Notes: a model not told the origin generated them from the sequence alone. 64,000 bases of DNA from Algoriphagus hitonicola (GCF_900113375.1 NZ_FOPC01000002.1:310001-374000), one strand, 5' to 3'. Shown: positions 8,882 through 18,870, counted from the stretch's first letter. Numbers and translations: made by a program.

Positions 8882-11833
8882 TTAAGCAACTTTCTCTTTT
8901 TCTTTATCCAGTTCCTTTTTCATCAAATCCACCACTACCGGAGTAGCGATGTAGACAGAGGAATAAGTACCCACTACGATACCAATAAACAAGGCGAAGG
9001 AGAATCCTCTCAACACTTCACCACCAAAGATCAAGAGTACGATGACCACGATCAAGGTAGTGAAGGAAGTAATTAAGGTTCTACCCAGCGTTTGATTGAT
9101 GGCTTCATTGAAAACCTTGACCAGCTTGTTGGTTCCTCGGAGCTCGATATTTTCCCGAATACGGTCAAATATGATCACCGTATCGTTGATCGAGTAACCA
9201 ATCACAGTCAAAACTGCTGCGATAAATACCTGGTCGATTTCGAAGGTCGCTCCGAACGCACTGGCAATCGCAAAGGCAGCAATCACAAACAAGGTATCAT
9301 GGATTAGGGCAATAATGGAAGCCAAGGAATACTGCCACTTTCGGAATCGAAGCAAGATGTAAAGGAAGATCGCAAGAATAGCAACCACCATTGCCTCTAC
9401 CGAAGAAGTCTTGATATCATCAGCGACTGTAGCACCAACTTTTGACGAACCGGTAATCGCAAACTGCCCCTCAGCTAGATTTTCACTATCTTCAGAAAAG
9501 GCAAATCCAGTTACAGTCGCAATTCCTTCTTTTACCTTTTCCTCTACCGCTCGATTGGACTCATCATCATCTTCATTGATCAAATAGGAAGTAGTGACTT
9601 TAAGGACATTATTGGATCCGTAGGTTTTCACTTCTACCGAGCCGTCAAACTCCCCATCCAATCCCACTTTGAGATCAGAAGGAACCATTGGCTCTTGGAA
9701 AGCTACAATATAAGAACGTCCCCCAGTGAAGTCGACCCCGAATTTCAACCCGTTGATCGCCGCAATTCCTAAGCCCAAAATAATTATCCCTGAGGAAATC
9801 AAATAGGCAAACTTTCGCTTAGAAAGGAAATCGAAGTTGAGATCATTAAGCGCATTTTTGGCAAATGGTGTAGCAAAGCTGAGCGAGCTCTTCTCTCCTT
9901 TTTTGGTCATCCAAGAAACGATCACTCGTGTGATGAATACCGAGGAGAAGAAAGATGAAGCGATACCGATCATCAATACCACGGCAAATCCCTTTACTGG
10001 ACCTTGTCCCAAAGCATAGAGAATCGCGCCGGTTAGGAAGGTCGTCACATTGGAGTCAAGAATGGCTGAGAAGGCTTTATTATAACCCGCGTTGATTGCC
10101 GCCAAAAGACCTACCCCATTGGCTAGCTCTTCCTTGATCCGCTCAAAAATCAAAACGTTGGCATCAATCGACATACCGATGGTCAGTACGATACCTGCAA
10201 TACCCGGTAAGGTCAATGCAGCTCCCAACTGGGCCAAAATTCCCAGAATAAAGAAGATGTTGAAAATCAAAGCCGCTACTGCTACAAAGCCACCTTTGGA
10301 ATAATAGGCCACCATAAACAACACCACAATCAACAAACCTGCAACCATGGAAATGATACCCTGGCTTTGTGCTTCTTTACCCAAAGTAGGGCCGATGATG
10401 CTTTCCTCTACAATTTGTGTCGGTGCTGGCAAGGATCCTGACTTGAGGATATTTGCCAAATCCTGGGCTTCCTGAATGGTGAAATTTCCAGCGATTTCAG
10501 ATTGTCCCGAAGGAATTTCTCCATTTACCACCGGAGCAGTGTACACAAAATCATCCAACACCACGGCGATTCTTCGACCGATATTGGATCCGGTAATCTG
10601 TCTCCACTTTCTAGCGCCCTCGGCGTTCATCTGCATAGAAACTGCAGGTCTTGACGTCTGATCCAATACCTGTCTGGCATCGGTTACCACGTCTCCTTCT
10701 AGCGGAGCTTGTTCGGTACCTCGTGGTGCATTAATTGCATAAAGCTCCAGCACTTCCGTGCCGTCTTCCATCACAAATGGCTTAACACCCCAGAGCAATT
10801 TAATGTCACGGGGAATAAGTGAGCTGTAATTTTCGTTTTGCAGAATCTGATTGATGACAATCGTATCCCTCACCTGATAGGCAAGACCCATATCGGGCTG
10901 AAGCAAGCTGTAAATAGGAGAAACATCGTTATTTTGATTCATCGGATCAATCTCTTCCAATTGCTTCTCAAGGGCAATTCGAAGGGAATCCTCCTCAGAC
11001 ATCCCTTCCTCATATTCTTCGGTAGGCTCTTCCTCGGTTCCTTGATTATCCGCTACCCAGGCATTGTTGATCGCATCCAAAGCGCCAGAGATCTCATTGA
11101 TTTCTGCTACTTCCCAGAACTGGAGTTTGGCGACCCCCTGAAGGAGATTCCTTACCCGCTCCTGATTATCTACGCCCGGAAGTTCGATCTGAATTCGGCC
11201 AGATCCCTGAATTCGCTGAATATTCGGCTGTGAAGTACCAAATCGGTCAATCCGGGTTCTAAGGATATTAAATGAACGGTCAATGGCATTTTCCACTTCC
11301 GTATCGATGATTTCAAGGATTTCGCTATCGGGCGTTTCCAAAGAAATTCTTCCTCGGTTTGCAGCGGTCGCAAAGATGCTGCTGAGCTCTTTATCTGGAT
11401 TGTTCTTTTGCCACTCGGCGTAGAAAATATCCACAAACTTTTCATCGGAGGTTTTGGCGATTTCACGGGCATCGTCCACCGATTTATTGAAAGCCGGATC
11501 TTTGGGATTTCCTGCGATACCTTTGACGATTTCCACCGGGGAAACTTCCAAGGTCACGTGCATACCCCCTTGCAAATCAAGACCAAGCCCAAGCTCAGTT
11601 TCCTTGATTTCCTGATAGGTAAAATCAGCACCTAGAAAATTGTAAACAGGCTCTCTCCAGATCGAATCCAAGTAAACCCTTCTTTTGACAAAGTCAACAT
11701 TGCCGCTGGCATCCGTCGCATATTCATTTGCGCGCTGCTGTATGCCGTTGGATACAAATGTGAATGACAGATAGTACAGACAAAGTGCTGTAACAATCAC
11801 TGTCAAAAACACAATGATACCTTTATTTTGCAT
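8882..11833 (-). CDS. secDF: Protein translocase subunit SecDF (fused)
   Basis: A 983-residue fusion of SecD and SecF, the usual arrangement in Bacteroidota. The SecD half has an N-terminal helix, the D1 motif GLGLDLQGGMHVTLEV at 82-97, a large periplasmic region with an acidic insertion near residues 265-300, and the membrane block ending SIDANVLIFERIKEEL. The SecF half begins near residue 665 with GVDFTGGRSYIVAF and ends with YSINDTVIIFDRIRENIELR. SecDF uses the proton gradient to pull preproteins through SecYEG at the periplasmic side. The gene appears monocistronic or led by the small gene at 11926, 92 bp upstream. Confidence 0.96.
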   Translation of the reverse strand: MQNKGIIVFLTVIVTALCLYYLSFTFVSNGIQQRANEYATDASGNVDFVKRRVYLDSIWREPVYNFLGADFTYQEIKETELGLGLDLQGGMHVTLEVSPVEIVKGIAGNPKDPAFNKSVDDAREIAKTSDEKFVDIFYAEWQKNNPDKELSSIFATAANRGRISLETPDSEILEIIDTEVENAIDRSFNILRTRIDRFGTSQPNIQRIQGSGRIQIELPGVDNQERVRNLLQGVAKLQFWEVAEINEISGALDAINNAWVADNQGTEEEPTEEYEEGMSEEDSLRIALEKQLEEIDPMNQNNDVSPIYSLLQPDMGLAYQVRDTIVINQILQNENYSSLIPRDIKLLWGVKPFVMEDGTEVLELYAINAPRGTEQAPLEGDVVTDARQVLDQTSRPAVSMQMNAEGARKWRQITGSNIGRRIAVVLDDFVYTAPVVNGEIPSGQSEIAGNFTIQEAQDLANILKSGSLPAPTQIVEESIIGPTLGKEAQSQGIISMVAGLLIVVLFMVAYYSKGGFVAVAALIFNIFFILGILAQLGAALTLPGIAGIVLTIGMSIDANVLIFERIKEELANGVGLLAAINAGYNKAFSAILDSNVTTFLTGAILYALGQGPVKGFAVVLMIGIASSFFSSVFITRVIVSWMTKKGEKSSLSFATPFAKNALNDLNFDFLSKRKFAYLISSGIIILGLGIAAINGLKFGVDFTGGRSYIVAFQEPMVPSDLKVGLDGEFDGSVEVKTYGSNNVLKVTTSYLINEDDDESNRAVEEKVKEGIATVTGFAFSEDSENLAEGQFAITGSSKVGATVADDIKTSSVEAMVVAILAIFLYILLRFRKWQYSLASIIALIHDTLFVIAAFAIASAFGATFEIDQVFIAAVLTVIGYSINDTVIIFDRIRENIELRGTNKLVKVFNEAINQTLGRTLITSFTTLIVVIVLLIFGGEVLRGFSFALFIGIVVGTYSSVYIATPVVVDLMKKELDKEKEKVA

Positions 11834-11925
11834 GAGAAATTATATTAATTATTGTTTAGTAAATACACAGAAATAGCGGAAAGTCTCAAACGACTGCCTG
11901 AATAGATAGGGAGAAATGAAGTGAT

Positions 11926-12270
11926 TTAGGGTCCTTTGGTGGATATAATCCGCTCAAAAAGTATCTGGACGTGTTGATTATAGTCAAAAATCTCAATGAT
12001 ATCAGCCACATAAGAGCTCGGCTCAAAATTGATAATTTCATAAATCAGGTAGAAAGCCGTGTGGGTTACTTCCAGCGCGAAAGGCACCACTGCATCCACC
12101 GCTACACTGAGAAAAGTTTCAGCCGTATCCGGAGAGTTTTGCTGCTCGGTGGAGACAGCATCTTCAAAACCGGTGTATTCTACTGAAGACACAAAAAAAC
12201 AAAGCAAAAGCGCAAGCACCACCATAAGGCGCTGCTGAACCAGTTTGCTATGTTGTCTTTTCGGATTCAT
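11926..12270 (-). CDS. Small membrane-anchored protein, unknown function
   Basis: A 114-residue product when started at the ATG at 12270 (MNPKRQHSKLVQQRLMVVL). An earlier in-frame start would add 11 residues but is less plausible. It has a basic N-terminus, one hydrophobic helix (about 14-28, VVLALLLCFFVSS), and a second apolar segment (SVAVDAVVPFALEVTHTAFYLIYEII). I recognise no family. It sits between udk and secDF on the same strand and could belong to either transcript. Confidence 0.6.
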   Translation of the reverse strand: MNPKRQHSKLVQQRLMVVLALLLCFFVSSVEYTGFEDAVSTEQQNSPDTAETFLSVAVDAVVPFALEVTHTAFYLIYEIINFEPSSYVADIIEIFDYNQHVQILFERIISTKGP

Positions 12271-12327
12271 GAGGGGCAAATATAGCCAATATTTGAAATT
12301 CAAACAGTACCTCGCTGATTTTTTGCA

Positions 12328-12948
12328 TTATCGACCTGACTTAGCCCAAAGAAACGTACGGATCACGTCCAAAGCCTTGTCAAAACTCTGATTGTTAGGA
12401 ACTATCAAATCGGCATCGTTTTTAAATGGATCTATGTATTTCTCATAGGTCGGCATCACATGCATTTCATAGCGATAGAGCACATCGTCGAGATCATAGC
12501 CACGCTCCACCTTATCCCGGATGATTCTTCGCTTCAACCGGATGTAATCCTTCGCATCGATAAAAATCTTCAAATCCAGCAACTTGGCCAATTCGGGATA
12601 GTACAACACAAAAATCCCCTCCACCACAATCACCGGAGCCGAAGCAAAGGTCAACATTTTGGGTTTTTTGGCGGCATTGTTAAAGGTATACTCCTCACGC
12701 TGAATCGTCTCCCCTGCTTGTAGCAGTCGAATATCAGCCGCATATTGCTCAAAATCTATACTCTGCGGCATGTCAAAATTATGCACCCCCTGCGCATCGA
12801 TAGGCTGCATGTGTCGCGGCTTGTAATAATTGTCCTGAGATATCAAACACACCTCATCGGGTTCGAAAGTGCTGAGCAAACGCTCCAAAAATAAAGTCTT
12901 TCCTGAGGCCGAACCTCCTGTGATCCCGACGATAAATGGTTTTTGCAT
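12328..12948 (-). CDS. udk: Uridine kinase
   Basis: A 206-residue P-loop kinase beginning MQKPFIVGITGGSASGKT, with Walker A GGSASGKT in the first 20 residues. QDNYYKPRHMQ and the block NFDMPQSIDFEQYAADI are typical of uridine-cytidine kinases, as is RLKRRIIRDKVERGY. It phosphorylates uridine or cytidine in pyrimidine salvage. ATG at 12948 is preferred over the GTG two codons upstream because homologues start close to the P-loop. It follows rdgB by 21 bp on the same strand, so the two nucleotide-metabolism genes probably share a transcript. Confidence 0.93.
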   Translation of the reverse strand: MQKPFIVGITGGSASGKTLFLERLLSTFEPDEVCLISQDNYYKPRHMQPIDAQGVHNFDMPQSIDFEQYAADIRLLQAGETIQREEYTFNNAAKKPKMLTFASAPVIVVEGIFVLYYPELAKLLDLKIFIDAKDYIRLKRRIIRDKVERGYDLDDVLYRYEMHVMPTYEKYIDPFKNDADLIVPNNQSFDKALDVIRTFLWAKSGR

Positions 12949-12969
12949 GGGCACAAAGGTAAATGATTT

Positions 12970-13551
12970 TCAGAATTTCCCTTGGGTCAAAAATTCAATC
13001 AATGCCTTGACGGCTTTTCCCCGATGGGAAATTTGATTTTTCTCATCCATACTGAGCTCCGCAAAGGTCCGTTTATAGCCAGCCGGACGAAAAACCGGAT
13101 CATAACCAAAGCCTTTTTCTCCCACTCGATTTTCCAGAATCTCCCCTTCGGCAATTCCCTCAAACTGATATTCTTTTCCCTCCAAAATCAAAGCAATCAC
13201 GGTTCGAAACCGAGCTTCCCGGGATTTTATCCCATTTAGATTTTCCAAAAGCAAGTCAATATTCCGCTCGTCAGAGCGGGGTTCGCCCGCATAACGACCC
13301 GAATATACTCCCGGAGCGCCATTTAAAGCAGCCACTTCCAAGCCCGTATCATCAGCGAAGCAATCCACTCCAAAATTGTCCTTGACGTACCGGGCTTTTT
13401 GAAAAGCATTGTGCTCCAGGGTATCTCCTGTCTCGGGAAGCTCCTCGTGACAGCCGATTTCGGCTAAGGAAACAATCTGGAATTTATCCCCCAAAGCAGC
13501 GTTCACTTCTTCGATCTTGTGGGCATTATTCGTGGCAAAACAAATTTTCAT
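12970..13551 (-). CDS. rdgB: dITP/XTP pyrophosphatase (RdgB/HAM1)
   Basis: A 193-residue protein of full family length. The N-terminal MKICFATNNAHKIEEV carries the substrate-binding NNAHK motif, and FADDTGLEVAALNGAPGVYS holds the metal-binding Asp pair and the GAPG loop. GFGYDPVF and ISHRGKAVK are the two further family signatures. The enzyme hydrolyses dITP and XTP to monophosphates and so keeps deaminated purines out of DNA and RNA. It is divergent from the fasciclin gene and lies upstream of udk. Confidence 0.95.
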   Translation of the reverse strand: MKICFATNNAHKIEEVNAALGDKFQIVSLAEIGCHEELPETGDTLEHNAFQKARYVKDNFGVDCFADDTGLEVAALNGAPGVYSGRYAGEPRSDERNIDLLLENLNGIKSREARFRTVIALILEGKEYQFEGIAEGEILENRVGEKGFGYDPVFRPAGYKRTFAELSMDEKNQISHRGKAVKALIEFLTQGKF

Positions 13552-13680
13552 CCTTCAAAAATAGTGTTTTTGACTAAAGTAGGAAGGGGAATCGAAACCT
13601 GTAAAAAAATATCGTATCGTCCGCAATCCAACTTGATTCACCTCCTCGTATTTCAGTCATATCTAAAAAAAATCAAAACC

Positions 13681-14241
13681 ATGAACAAACTATTCAAAGT
13701 GGCTATTACAGCCTTCGCCTTTTTATCAGCCAATCTGGCTTTTGCCCAAATGGAAAAAACCGTGGAAGTCGGCGGTGCAGCTATGTATCCATCCAAAAAC
13801 ATCGTGGAAAATGCCGTGAATTCGGCAGATCACACCACTTTGGTCGCCGCCGTGAAAGCTGCCGGATTGGTAGAAACGCTACAAAGCGCCGGACCATTCA
13901 CAGTTTTTGCTCCGGAAAATTCGGCCTTTGCCAAATTGCCTGAGGGAACAGTAGAAACACTTTTGAAACCTGAAAACAAAGGCCAACTAACGGCGGTATT
14001 GACCTATCATGTAGTTGCTGGTAAAATGGGTTCGAAAGACATTGCCGATGCGATCAAAAAAGGAAAGGGTAAAGCTGTTTTGACCACGGTACAAGGCGGA
14101 ACTATCACTGCTTGGATGAAAGGAAAAGACCTGTATATCACCGACGAAAATGGCGGTCAATCTAAGGTAACCATTGCCGACGTATGGCAATCCAACGGCG
14201 TGATCCACTCGGTCGATTCGGTTGTCCTTCCTAAAATGTAA
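13681..14241 (+). CDS. Secreted fasciclin (FAS1) domain protein
   Basis: A 186-residue protein with a signal peptide (residues 1-22, ending NLAFAQ) and one FAS1 domain. The H1 motif FTVFAPENSAF and the H2 motif LTYHVVAGK flank the usual length, and the domain ends with NGVIHSVDSVVLPKM. Single FAS1 proteins are exported and mediate adhesion or are linked to oxidative and other stress in environmental bacteria; the exact role here is unknown. ATG at 13681 is chosen because it places the signal peptide at the N-terminus; a longer frame opens upstream but overlaps rdgB. A strong terminator follows. Confidence 0.9.
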   Translation: MNKLFKVAITAFAFLSANLAFAQMEKTVEVGGAAMYPSKNIVENAVNSADHTTLVAAVKAAGLVETLQSAGPFTVFAPENSAFAKLPEGTVETLLKPENKGQLTAVLTYHVVAGKMGSKDIADAIKKGKGKAVLTTVQGGTITAWMKGKDLYITDENGGQSKVTIADVWQSNGVIHSVDSVVLPKM

Positions 14242-14256
14242 GTTTTGCTGTATAGT

Positions 14257-14292
14257 AAAAACCCCGCTAGATTTGATTTAGCGGGGTTTTTT
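14257..14292. terminator. Bidirectional intrinsic terminator
   Basis: A stem of up to 13 bp, core CCCCGCTA (14262-14269) / TAGCGGGG (14279-14286), with an A-run before and a T-run after, separates the convergent fasciclin gene and the BF3164-type lipoprotein gene. Confidence 0.9.
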
Positions 14293-14297
14293 ACTAC

Positions 14298-15374
14298 TTA
14301 TTCTTTCAATATTTCCTCTGGAAGATCAAAAACCGCTATTCCTGGATCTTCGTCTACCGTGAGGCCATAGAGTTGGTTGGTGTTCTCATCAAAAACCATT
14401 TCGATGATAGATCGATCCAGTTTTAAGTTCCAAAGCGGATTACCGCTATGATCGAAGACCAGGATATCCTCGGCTATTTTTCCGGTTTGAGTAAATTCCG
14501 TATAACTATACCCTCCATATAGTGCAAAGATATAATCGGTCGAAATCACTACATCGCGATATCGATAGGTGGATTCGGGTTTTACAAAAACTGATGGCCC
14601 GGCGGTTTTATGTAAATCGAATAAAGGCAATTCTAAGTTAGGCCCTAGAATGGTGATAAACTCCTTGGTCTGGTAATCAAACATTTTGAGTATATCACGA
14701 TAGAGCGTGGCAAACACAAAAAGATTTTCTTCCGGATTTCCTTTAAACCAGCCCGTATTTAATTCAGCAATATCTTTACTCGTCAATTCAGGTCGTTCGG
14801 GTATGGAGTCCCACTTTCCATAGGAGCCCAAAGAATTGCCTAGGGAATCCAATTCCTCAAGGATATAGTCTCCTTCACGTGGAATAGCCAAAAAACTCCC
14901 CTCCTTGGTATTTTCAATGAATCGAACTATGGGCATATCTTTTGGTAACTTCCATTCATTCCTTCCCAAAAGTGAACTGTCAGTGGTTGAGAATCTAACC
15001 AACTTACGTGCATTCAAATTATAAACCCAATATTCATCCTGACCTGATACTTTTAAAAGATGCGCTACATCTGAAATTTCAAGCGGTCCTTTTCCATATT
15101 TTCCTTTTGGCTTGTCATAAGTCCAATCCTTGACATCTATAAGATGCATTCTTGGGAAATTTTCAGGAACTCGCCAGGCTTCAGTGAGGATTATTTTATT
15201 CCTATTAAAACCAATCGAAGAAGGATTGATAATTTCCTCGAAATAATGTTTTTCAGAGTTGATCTGAATGATTTCAAAATCATCCCAGGTGATGGTCCGA
15301 TTGTTAATCTCTTCTGTTGGCGCCGCACATGAGGCAAAAAGAAAACAAGTCAAAAGTAGAATAGAATTTTTCAT
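14298..15374 (-). CDS. BF3164-type lipoprotein, predicted six-bladed beta-propeller
   Basis: A 358-residue lipoprotein with lipobox FASC (Cys16). The rest is beta-rich with recurring blades such as WVYNLNARKLVRFSTTDSSL, ILVFDHSGNPLWNLKLD and NQLYGLTVDEDPGIAVFDL, the pattern of the BF3164/6-bladed propeller lipoproteins found in large numbers in Bacteroidota. No catalytic residues are evident, and the family has no established biochemical role. It is flanked by terminators on both sides and so is probably expressed alone. Confidence 0.8.
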   Translation of the reverse strand: MKNSILLLTCFLFASCAAPTEEINNRTITWDDFEIIQINSEKHYFEEIINPSSIGFNRNKIILTEAWRVPENFPRMHLIDVKDWTYDKPKGKYGKGPLEISDVAHLLKVSGQDEYWVYNLNARKLVRFSTTDSSLLGRNEWKLPKDMPIVRFIENTKEGSFLAIPREGDYILEELDSLGNSLGSYGKWDSIPERPELTSKDIAELNTGWFKGNPEENLFVFATLYRDILKMFDYQTKEFITILGPNLELPLFDLHKTAGPSVFVKPESTYRYRDVVISTDYIFALYGGYSYTEFTQTGKIAEDILVFDHSGNPLWNLKLDRSIIEMVFDENTNQLYGLTVDEDPGIAVFDLPEEILKE

Positions 15375-15490
15375 AGATTAGATTTTAACCTAAATTTACT
15401 TTAATTCTACGACATTTAAAAACAAAGGTGAGTTCATTTGTAAATAAATAGTCAATAAATTCAATTCATGGGTTGATTTGCTTCTAAAGA

Positions 15491-15526
15491 AAAAACCCTG
15501 CTAAAGCCAATTTAGCAGGATTTTTG
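15491..15526. terminator. Intrinsic terminator downstream of the outer-membrane barrel gene
   Basis: A 9-bp stem CCTGCTAAA (15497-15505) / TTTAGCAGG (15511-15519) has an A-run to its left, acting as the T-run for minus-strand transcripts, and TTTTT to its right. It fits termination of the minus-strand gene ending at 15566. Confidence 0.85.
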
Positions 15527-15565
15527 TCGAGAATTTTTCAGACTTCTAATTTCTTCCTTCTCACT

Positions 15566-18415
15566 TTACCAAGTCCTTCCTCCTCCCGGACGCATTCTTC
15601 GCCAAGGACTATCTCCATCCGGTTCGGGTTGTTTGAAGTTACCAATAATGTAGGTAAAGGTCAGCATCCCATAGCGAGTCAGCACGTTGGTGAAGACATC
15701 GGTCACGGCCACATCGGAGATTGTTCGGCTGATGCTATTATTTTGATTGAGTAGGTCAAAAATGACCACTTTCAGCTCTGCTTTGTTGTTTTTGGCAAAG
15801 CGGAAACCACCTTCGATATTCCATAGCCAGAAGTTTTGGTCAAAGCCTTCGGAAAGCCCTTTGTACAAACTGTGATTGACCGTATTGCCTAAGAAAAGTT
15901 TTCCATTATTTGGTGAGTAATAGAATCGAATATTGGATTCCTGCACATAATAGTTGTTGTTAAGATCCTGCTGCAAGCTGGAATTTACGATATTATAGGT
16001 ACCCGTGGTGCTGATGGAGAAATCCACGTTTTTGCTGATATTACTACTCAGTGTGATTCCTTGTCCCAGATCAATGTTATCGTTAAAGTTGGACTCTCCG
16101 TTGATCATCCCGGGCGTACGGTTGAAACCCAATCGGGTATTGGTATTAAACTGCATCTTCAATTTGGGAATCGGTGCGCCATAGGTCAGGAATAAACGGG
16201 TTCTCCAATTACCGTCGAGATTGACCGGTTGGGAAATCTGTCCCCCGGGTCTCAGCAAAATCTCCCCATTGATTAGGGTATCCTGCGTGGTCAGAAAGGT
16301 ACTATTTCCGATAAAATTACTCGTTGAGGAATAATTCATAAACATGAAAAATGTCCGTGATTTTTCCAGATCGACTTTGCTGATATTGGCGAAAATATTG
16401 TGGTTGAAACTCTGACCAAGATTGGGATTTCCAACGCTTAGATTCAGCGGGTTTTGATTATTGACCACATTTTGGAGCTCGTTTACACTAGGCTCGTCCG
16501 TATCGGTGCGATAGCGTACCCGCCAAGAAAATCCAGATTCCCGGTTACGGTAGTTGACCATGGCGCTAGGAAGAAGATTGTTAAAATCCCGCTCGAAAAC
16601 GCCTTCTGTCGGGAAAAAGGCCTCATTATCCAACCGGGCATTTTGATAGTCCAGGTTGAAATTTAGATTCCAGCCATTATTGTTATACGCATAGCCCGTT
16701 CTTAATCGCTGGGTGATAAATTTATTGTCAAATTCATTACTCAGGGCAGTATCCAATACGGGCAGATTCTCTGAGTTGAGCACTCGGGTTTTTTGATCCG
16801 CACGGGTTTTGTTATTTGCCACTTGATAGCCAAAAGTCCCGATCGCTTTTTCTCCCAAAGGCTCTGTAAAGGTCAAATTAACCCGATAATTAAAACCCTT
16901 GTTGATCGAGTTGGTCTCTTGTAATGCAGTATCCAATTGATCTCTGCGGTAATCATTACTGGCAGCCTCTAGTTCCGAAAACTGATCCCGATTACTCCAG
17001 CTGGTATTGATATCCGTGGAAAACGATCTACGGGGTTTATCAAATTTATAGCGATAGGTCAGATTATTGGATATCGAAAGGGCCTGAGTTTCCGCATTGG
17101 TGATCGAACGCAAAGCCGAGAGCGAATCACTGTTACTTCCTACAGTCAAAGCATCCCGATCCGAAAAGGTATTATTTTTTTGGAATGAAATACTTGGCGT
17201 CAGAATGATGCTGTTTTTATCATTTAAGTCCGCTTCGATTCGGGCGTTAGCGCGATGATTGTAATTATCGACTGTATTGATCAAGTTCTCTTGATAGTTC
17301 TGTCGAAAATCCTCACTCACCACCGTCTCTCGATTGGTGATTTGCTGTAAGGTATTGGTGCTGTTATTAAAAAAATAACTTCCGGTAAAGTTGATTTTTT
17401 CTCCCCACTTGTCGCTGTAATTTAGGCCCATCGCATTGGTGGCTACAATTCCGCCCGATCCACCAACGAAGAAATTGTTATTTCCACCGCCACCCCAGCG
17501 TCCACCGCCTCCGCGGCGTCCACCACTGGCATTTGCACTGAGCCCTGCCAGGTCTTGAGATGAAAAGTTTTGCTGATTGATATTATTAAATAGACCCAAA
17601 ATCGAAACTCGTCGATCTCCATTAAATAAGTTCAAACTTCCACCGGCCAAATAGCGATCATCCGTTCCGTATCCGCTGTAAACTCTGCCAAACTGCCCGT
17701 TTTTTCGATCTTCACGAAGAATAATATTGATGGTTTTGGTGTAGTTGCCATCGTCAAATCCGGTTAATCTACTTTGATCCGAACGCTGATCAAGCACCTC
17801 GACACGGTCAATCGCATCAGCAGGCAGATTTCTCAAGGCAATATTCGGATCATTCCCAAAAAACTCACGCCCATCGACGAGTACTTTCTGGACTGCCTCC
17901 CCTTGGGCCTGAATCTGTCCGCCCTGCATGGTGATTCCCGGCATTTTTCGAATCAAATCCTCTGCTTGTGCATTTTCCTGAGTTTTGAAGGCATTGGCAT
18001 TGAAAGAAGTCGTGTCTCCTTTCATCTCACCCACCGGAACCTGTCCCTGAATTAACACTTCGCCCAAGACTTTGGTATCTTCCAAAAGGATGATTTCTCC
18101 CAAATCAAGTGTCTCTCGAATCGAGTGGATTTTGCTAACGGTTCGATATCCGATAAAAGTGATCTCTACCTTGACCTGAGGGATATCTGGCCTGACCACC
18201 TCAAACCTGCCCTGACCATCAGTGACCCCTCCACGAAGCAGCGAGTCGGTGACTGTTTTGACCAGGACATTAGCGCCTACCATAGGCTTGTTTATGGTGC
18301 CGTCAATGACAATTCCTTTAAATTTTAGCTCCTGTCCTTCTGGACTTTGAGCAAACACTGAAAAAACCAATAAAAAGCTAAAAATCAGTGTAATAAACGG
18401 GTACTTCTTTTTCAT
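15566..18415 (-). CDS. Outer-membrane beta-barrel protein with carboxypeptidase-regulatory-like domain
   Basis: A 949-residue protein with a signal peptide (about 1-22, ending SVFAQ), a carboxypeptidase-regulatory-like domain (about 30-115, KFKGIVIDGTINKPMVGANV), a plug-like segment (about 130-235, including KTQENAQAEDLIRKMPGI and VLVDGREFFGNDP) and a long barrel rich in aromatic and Asn residues. This matches the outer-membrane beta-barrel family 3 group of TonB-dependent-receptor relatives. A Gly/Arg-rich insertion (about residues 297-315) lies within the barrel, and the C-terminus is WRRMRPGGGRTW instead of the usual aromatic end. No SusD partner or regulator is adjacent, so the substrate is unknown. 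Confidence 0.85.
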   Translation of the reverse strand: MKKKYPFITLIFSFLLVFSVFAQSPEGQELKFKGIVIDGTINKPMVGANVLVKTVTDSLLRGGVTDGQGRFEVVRPDIPQVKVEITFIGYRTVSKIHSIRETLDLGEIILLEDTKVLGEVLIQGQVPVGEMKGDTTSFNANAFKTQENAQAEDLIRKMPGITMQGGQIQAQGEAVQKVLVDGREFFGNDPNIALRNLPADAIDRVEVLDQRSDQSRLTGFDDGNYTKTINIILREDRKNGQFGRVYSGYGTDDRYLAGGSLNLFNGDRRVSILGLFNNINQQNFSSQDLAGLSANASGGRRGGGGRWGGGGNNNFFVGGSGGIVATNAMGLNYSDKWGEKINFTGSYFFNNSTNTLQQITNRETVVSEDFRQNYQENLINTVDNYNHRANARIEADLNDKNSIILTPSISFQKNNTFSDRDALTVGSNSDSLSALRSITNAETQALSISNNLTYRYKFDKPRRSFSTDINTSWSNRDQFSELEAASNDYRRDQLDTALQETNSINKGFNYRVNLTFTEPLGEKAIGTFGYQVANNKTRADQKTRVLNSENLPVLDTALSNEFDNKFITQRLRTGYAYNNNGWNLNFNLDYQNARLDNEAFFPTEGVFERDFNNLLPSAMVNYRNRESGFSWRVRYRTDTDEPSVNELQNVVNNQNPLNLSVGNPNLGQSFNHNIFANISKVDLEKSRTFFMFMNYSSTSNFIGNSTFLTTQDTLINGEILLRPGGQISQPVNLDGNWRTRLFLTYGAPIPKLKMQFNTNTRLGFNRTPGMINGESNFNDNIDLGQGITLSSNISKNVDFSISTTGTYNIVNSSLQQDLNNNYYVQESNIRFYYSPNNGKLFLGNTVNHSLYKGLSEGFDQNFWLWNIEGGFRFAKNNKAELKVVIFDLLNQNNSISRTISDVAVTDVFTNVLTRYGMLTFTYIIGNFKQPEPDGDSPWRRMRPGGGRTW

Positions 18416-18534
18416 GGATTACATTTTGTCTCTCTTTGACTGAATCAAAAAGGCAAAGGTTTAGTCCCGTTCACTAAAAAGATTAGAATGGATTCCAGAT
18501 AGGATAAAAGGCGGAATTCCTGTTTAGAAAAAAA

Positions 18535-18870
18535 TTAAACTTGTTTCATAATATTGGAATAAGAAATCCTAAAATGGCTATCCTCATAAACCGCTTTTCC
18601 CTCTTTGATCAAAATGACTTGCGGTGACTGATGAACCACCCCAAATTCCGATTCAATTTGATCGGAAAGCTGCCTGTATGCAATCAAATCCAAAAAATAG
18701 GGGACAACCTTGTCTTCATCTTCATCCTTCCAATTGCGAAGCAACCGATCCAGAGACATACTACTAATCGAGCATCGGGTGCTATGCTTAAAAATCAACA
18801 CCGGTCGCTCCATACTCAAGCTTCTAATCTCTTCGATTTGATTACTATTTGTTAATTTATTCCAGTTCAT
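18535..18870 (-). CDS. ytxJ: Bacillithiol-associated monothiol redox protein YtxJ
   Basis: A 111-residue thioredoxin-fold protein. The active-site region FKHSTRCSIS has a single cysteine, Cys33, and is the recognisable YtxJ signature. YtxJ-type proteins occur in bacillithiol-making bacteria and are thought to reverse bacillithiolation of proteins. Its presence implies that this organism makes bacillithiol, although no synthesis gene (bshA, bshB or bshC) is in the window. It is divergent from the DUF4403 lipoprotein gene, with 70 bp between the starts. Confidence 0.88.
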   Translation of the reverse strand: MNWNKLTNSNQIEEIRSLSMERPVLIFKHSTRCSISSMSLDRLLRNWKDEDEDKVVPYFLDLIAYRQLSDQIESEFGVVHQSPQVILIKEGKAVYEDSHFRISYSNIMKQV

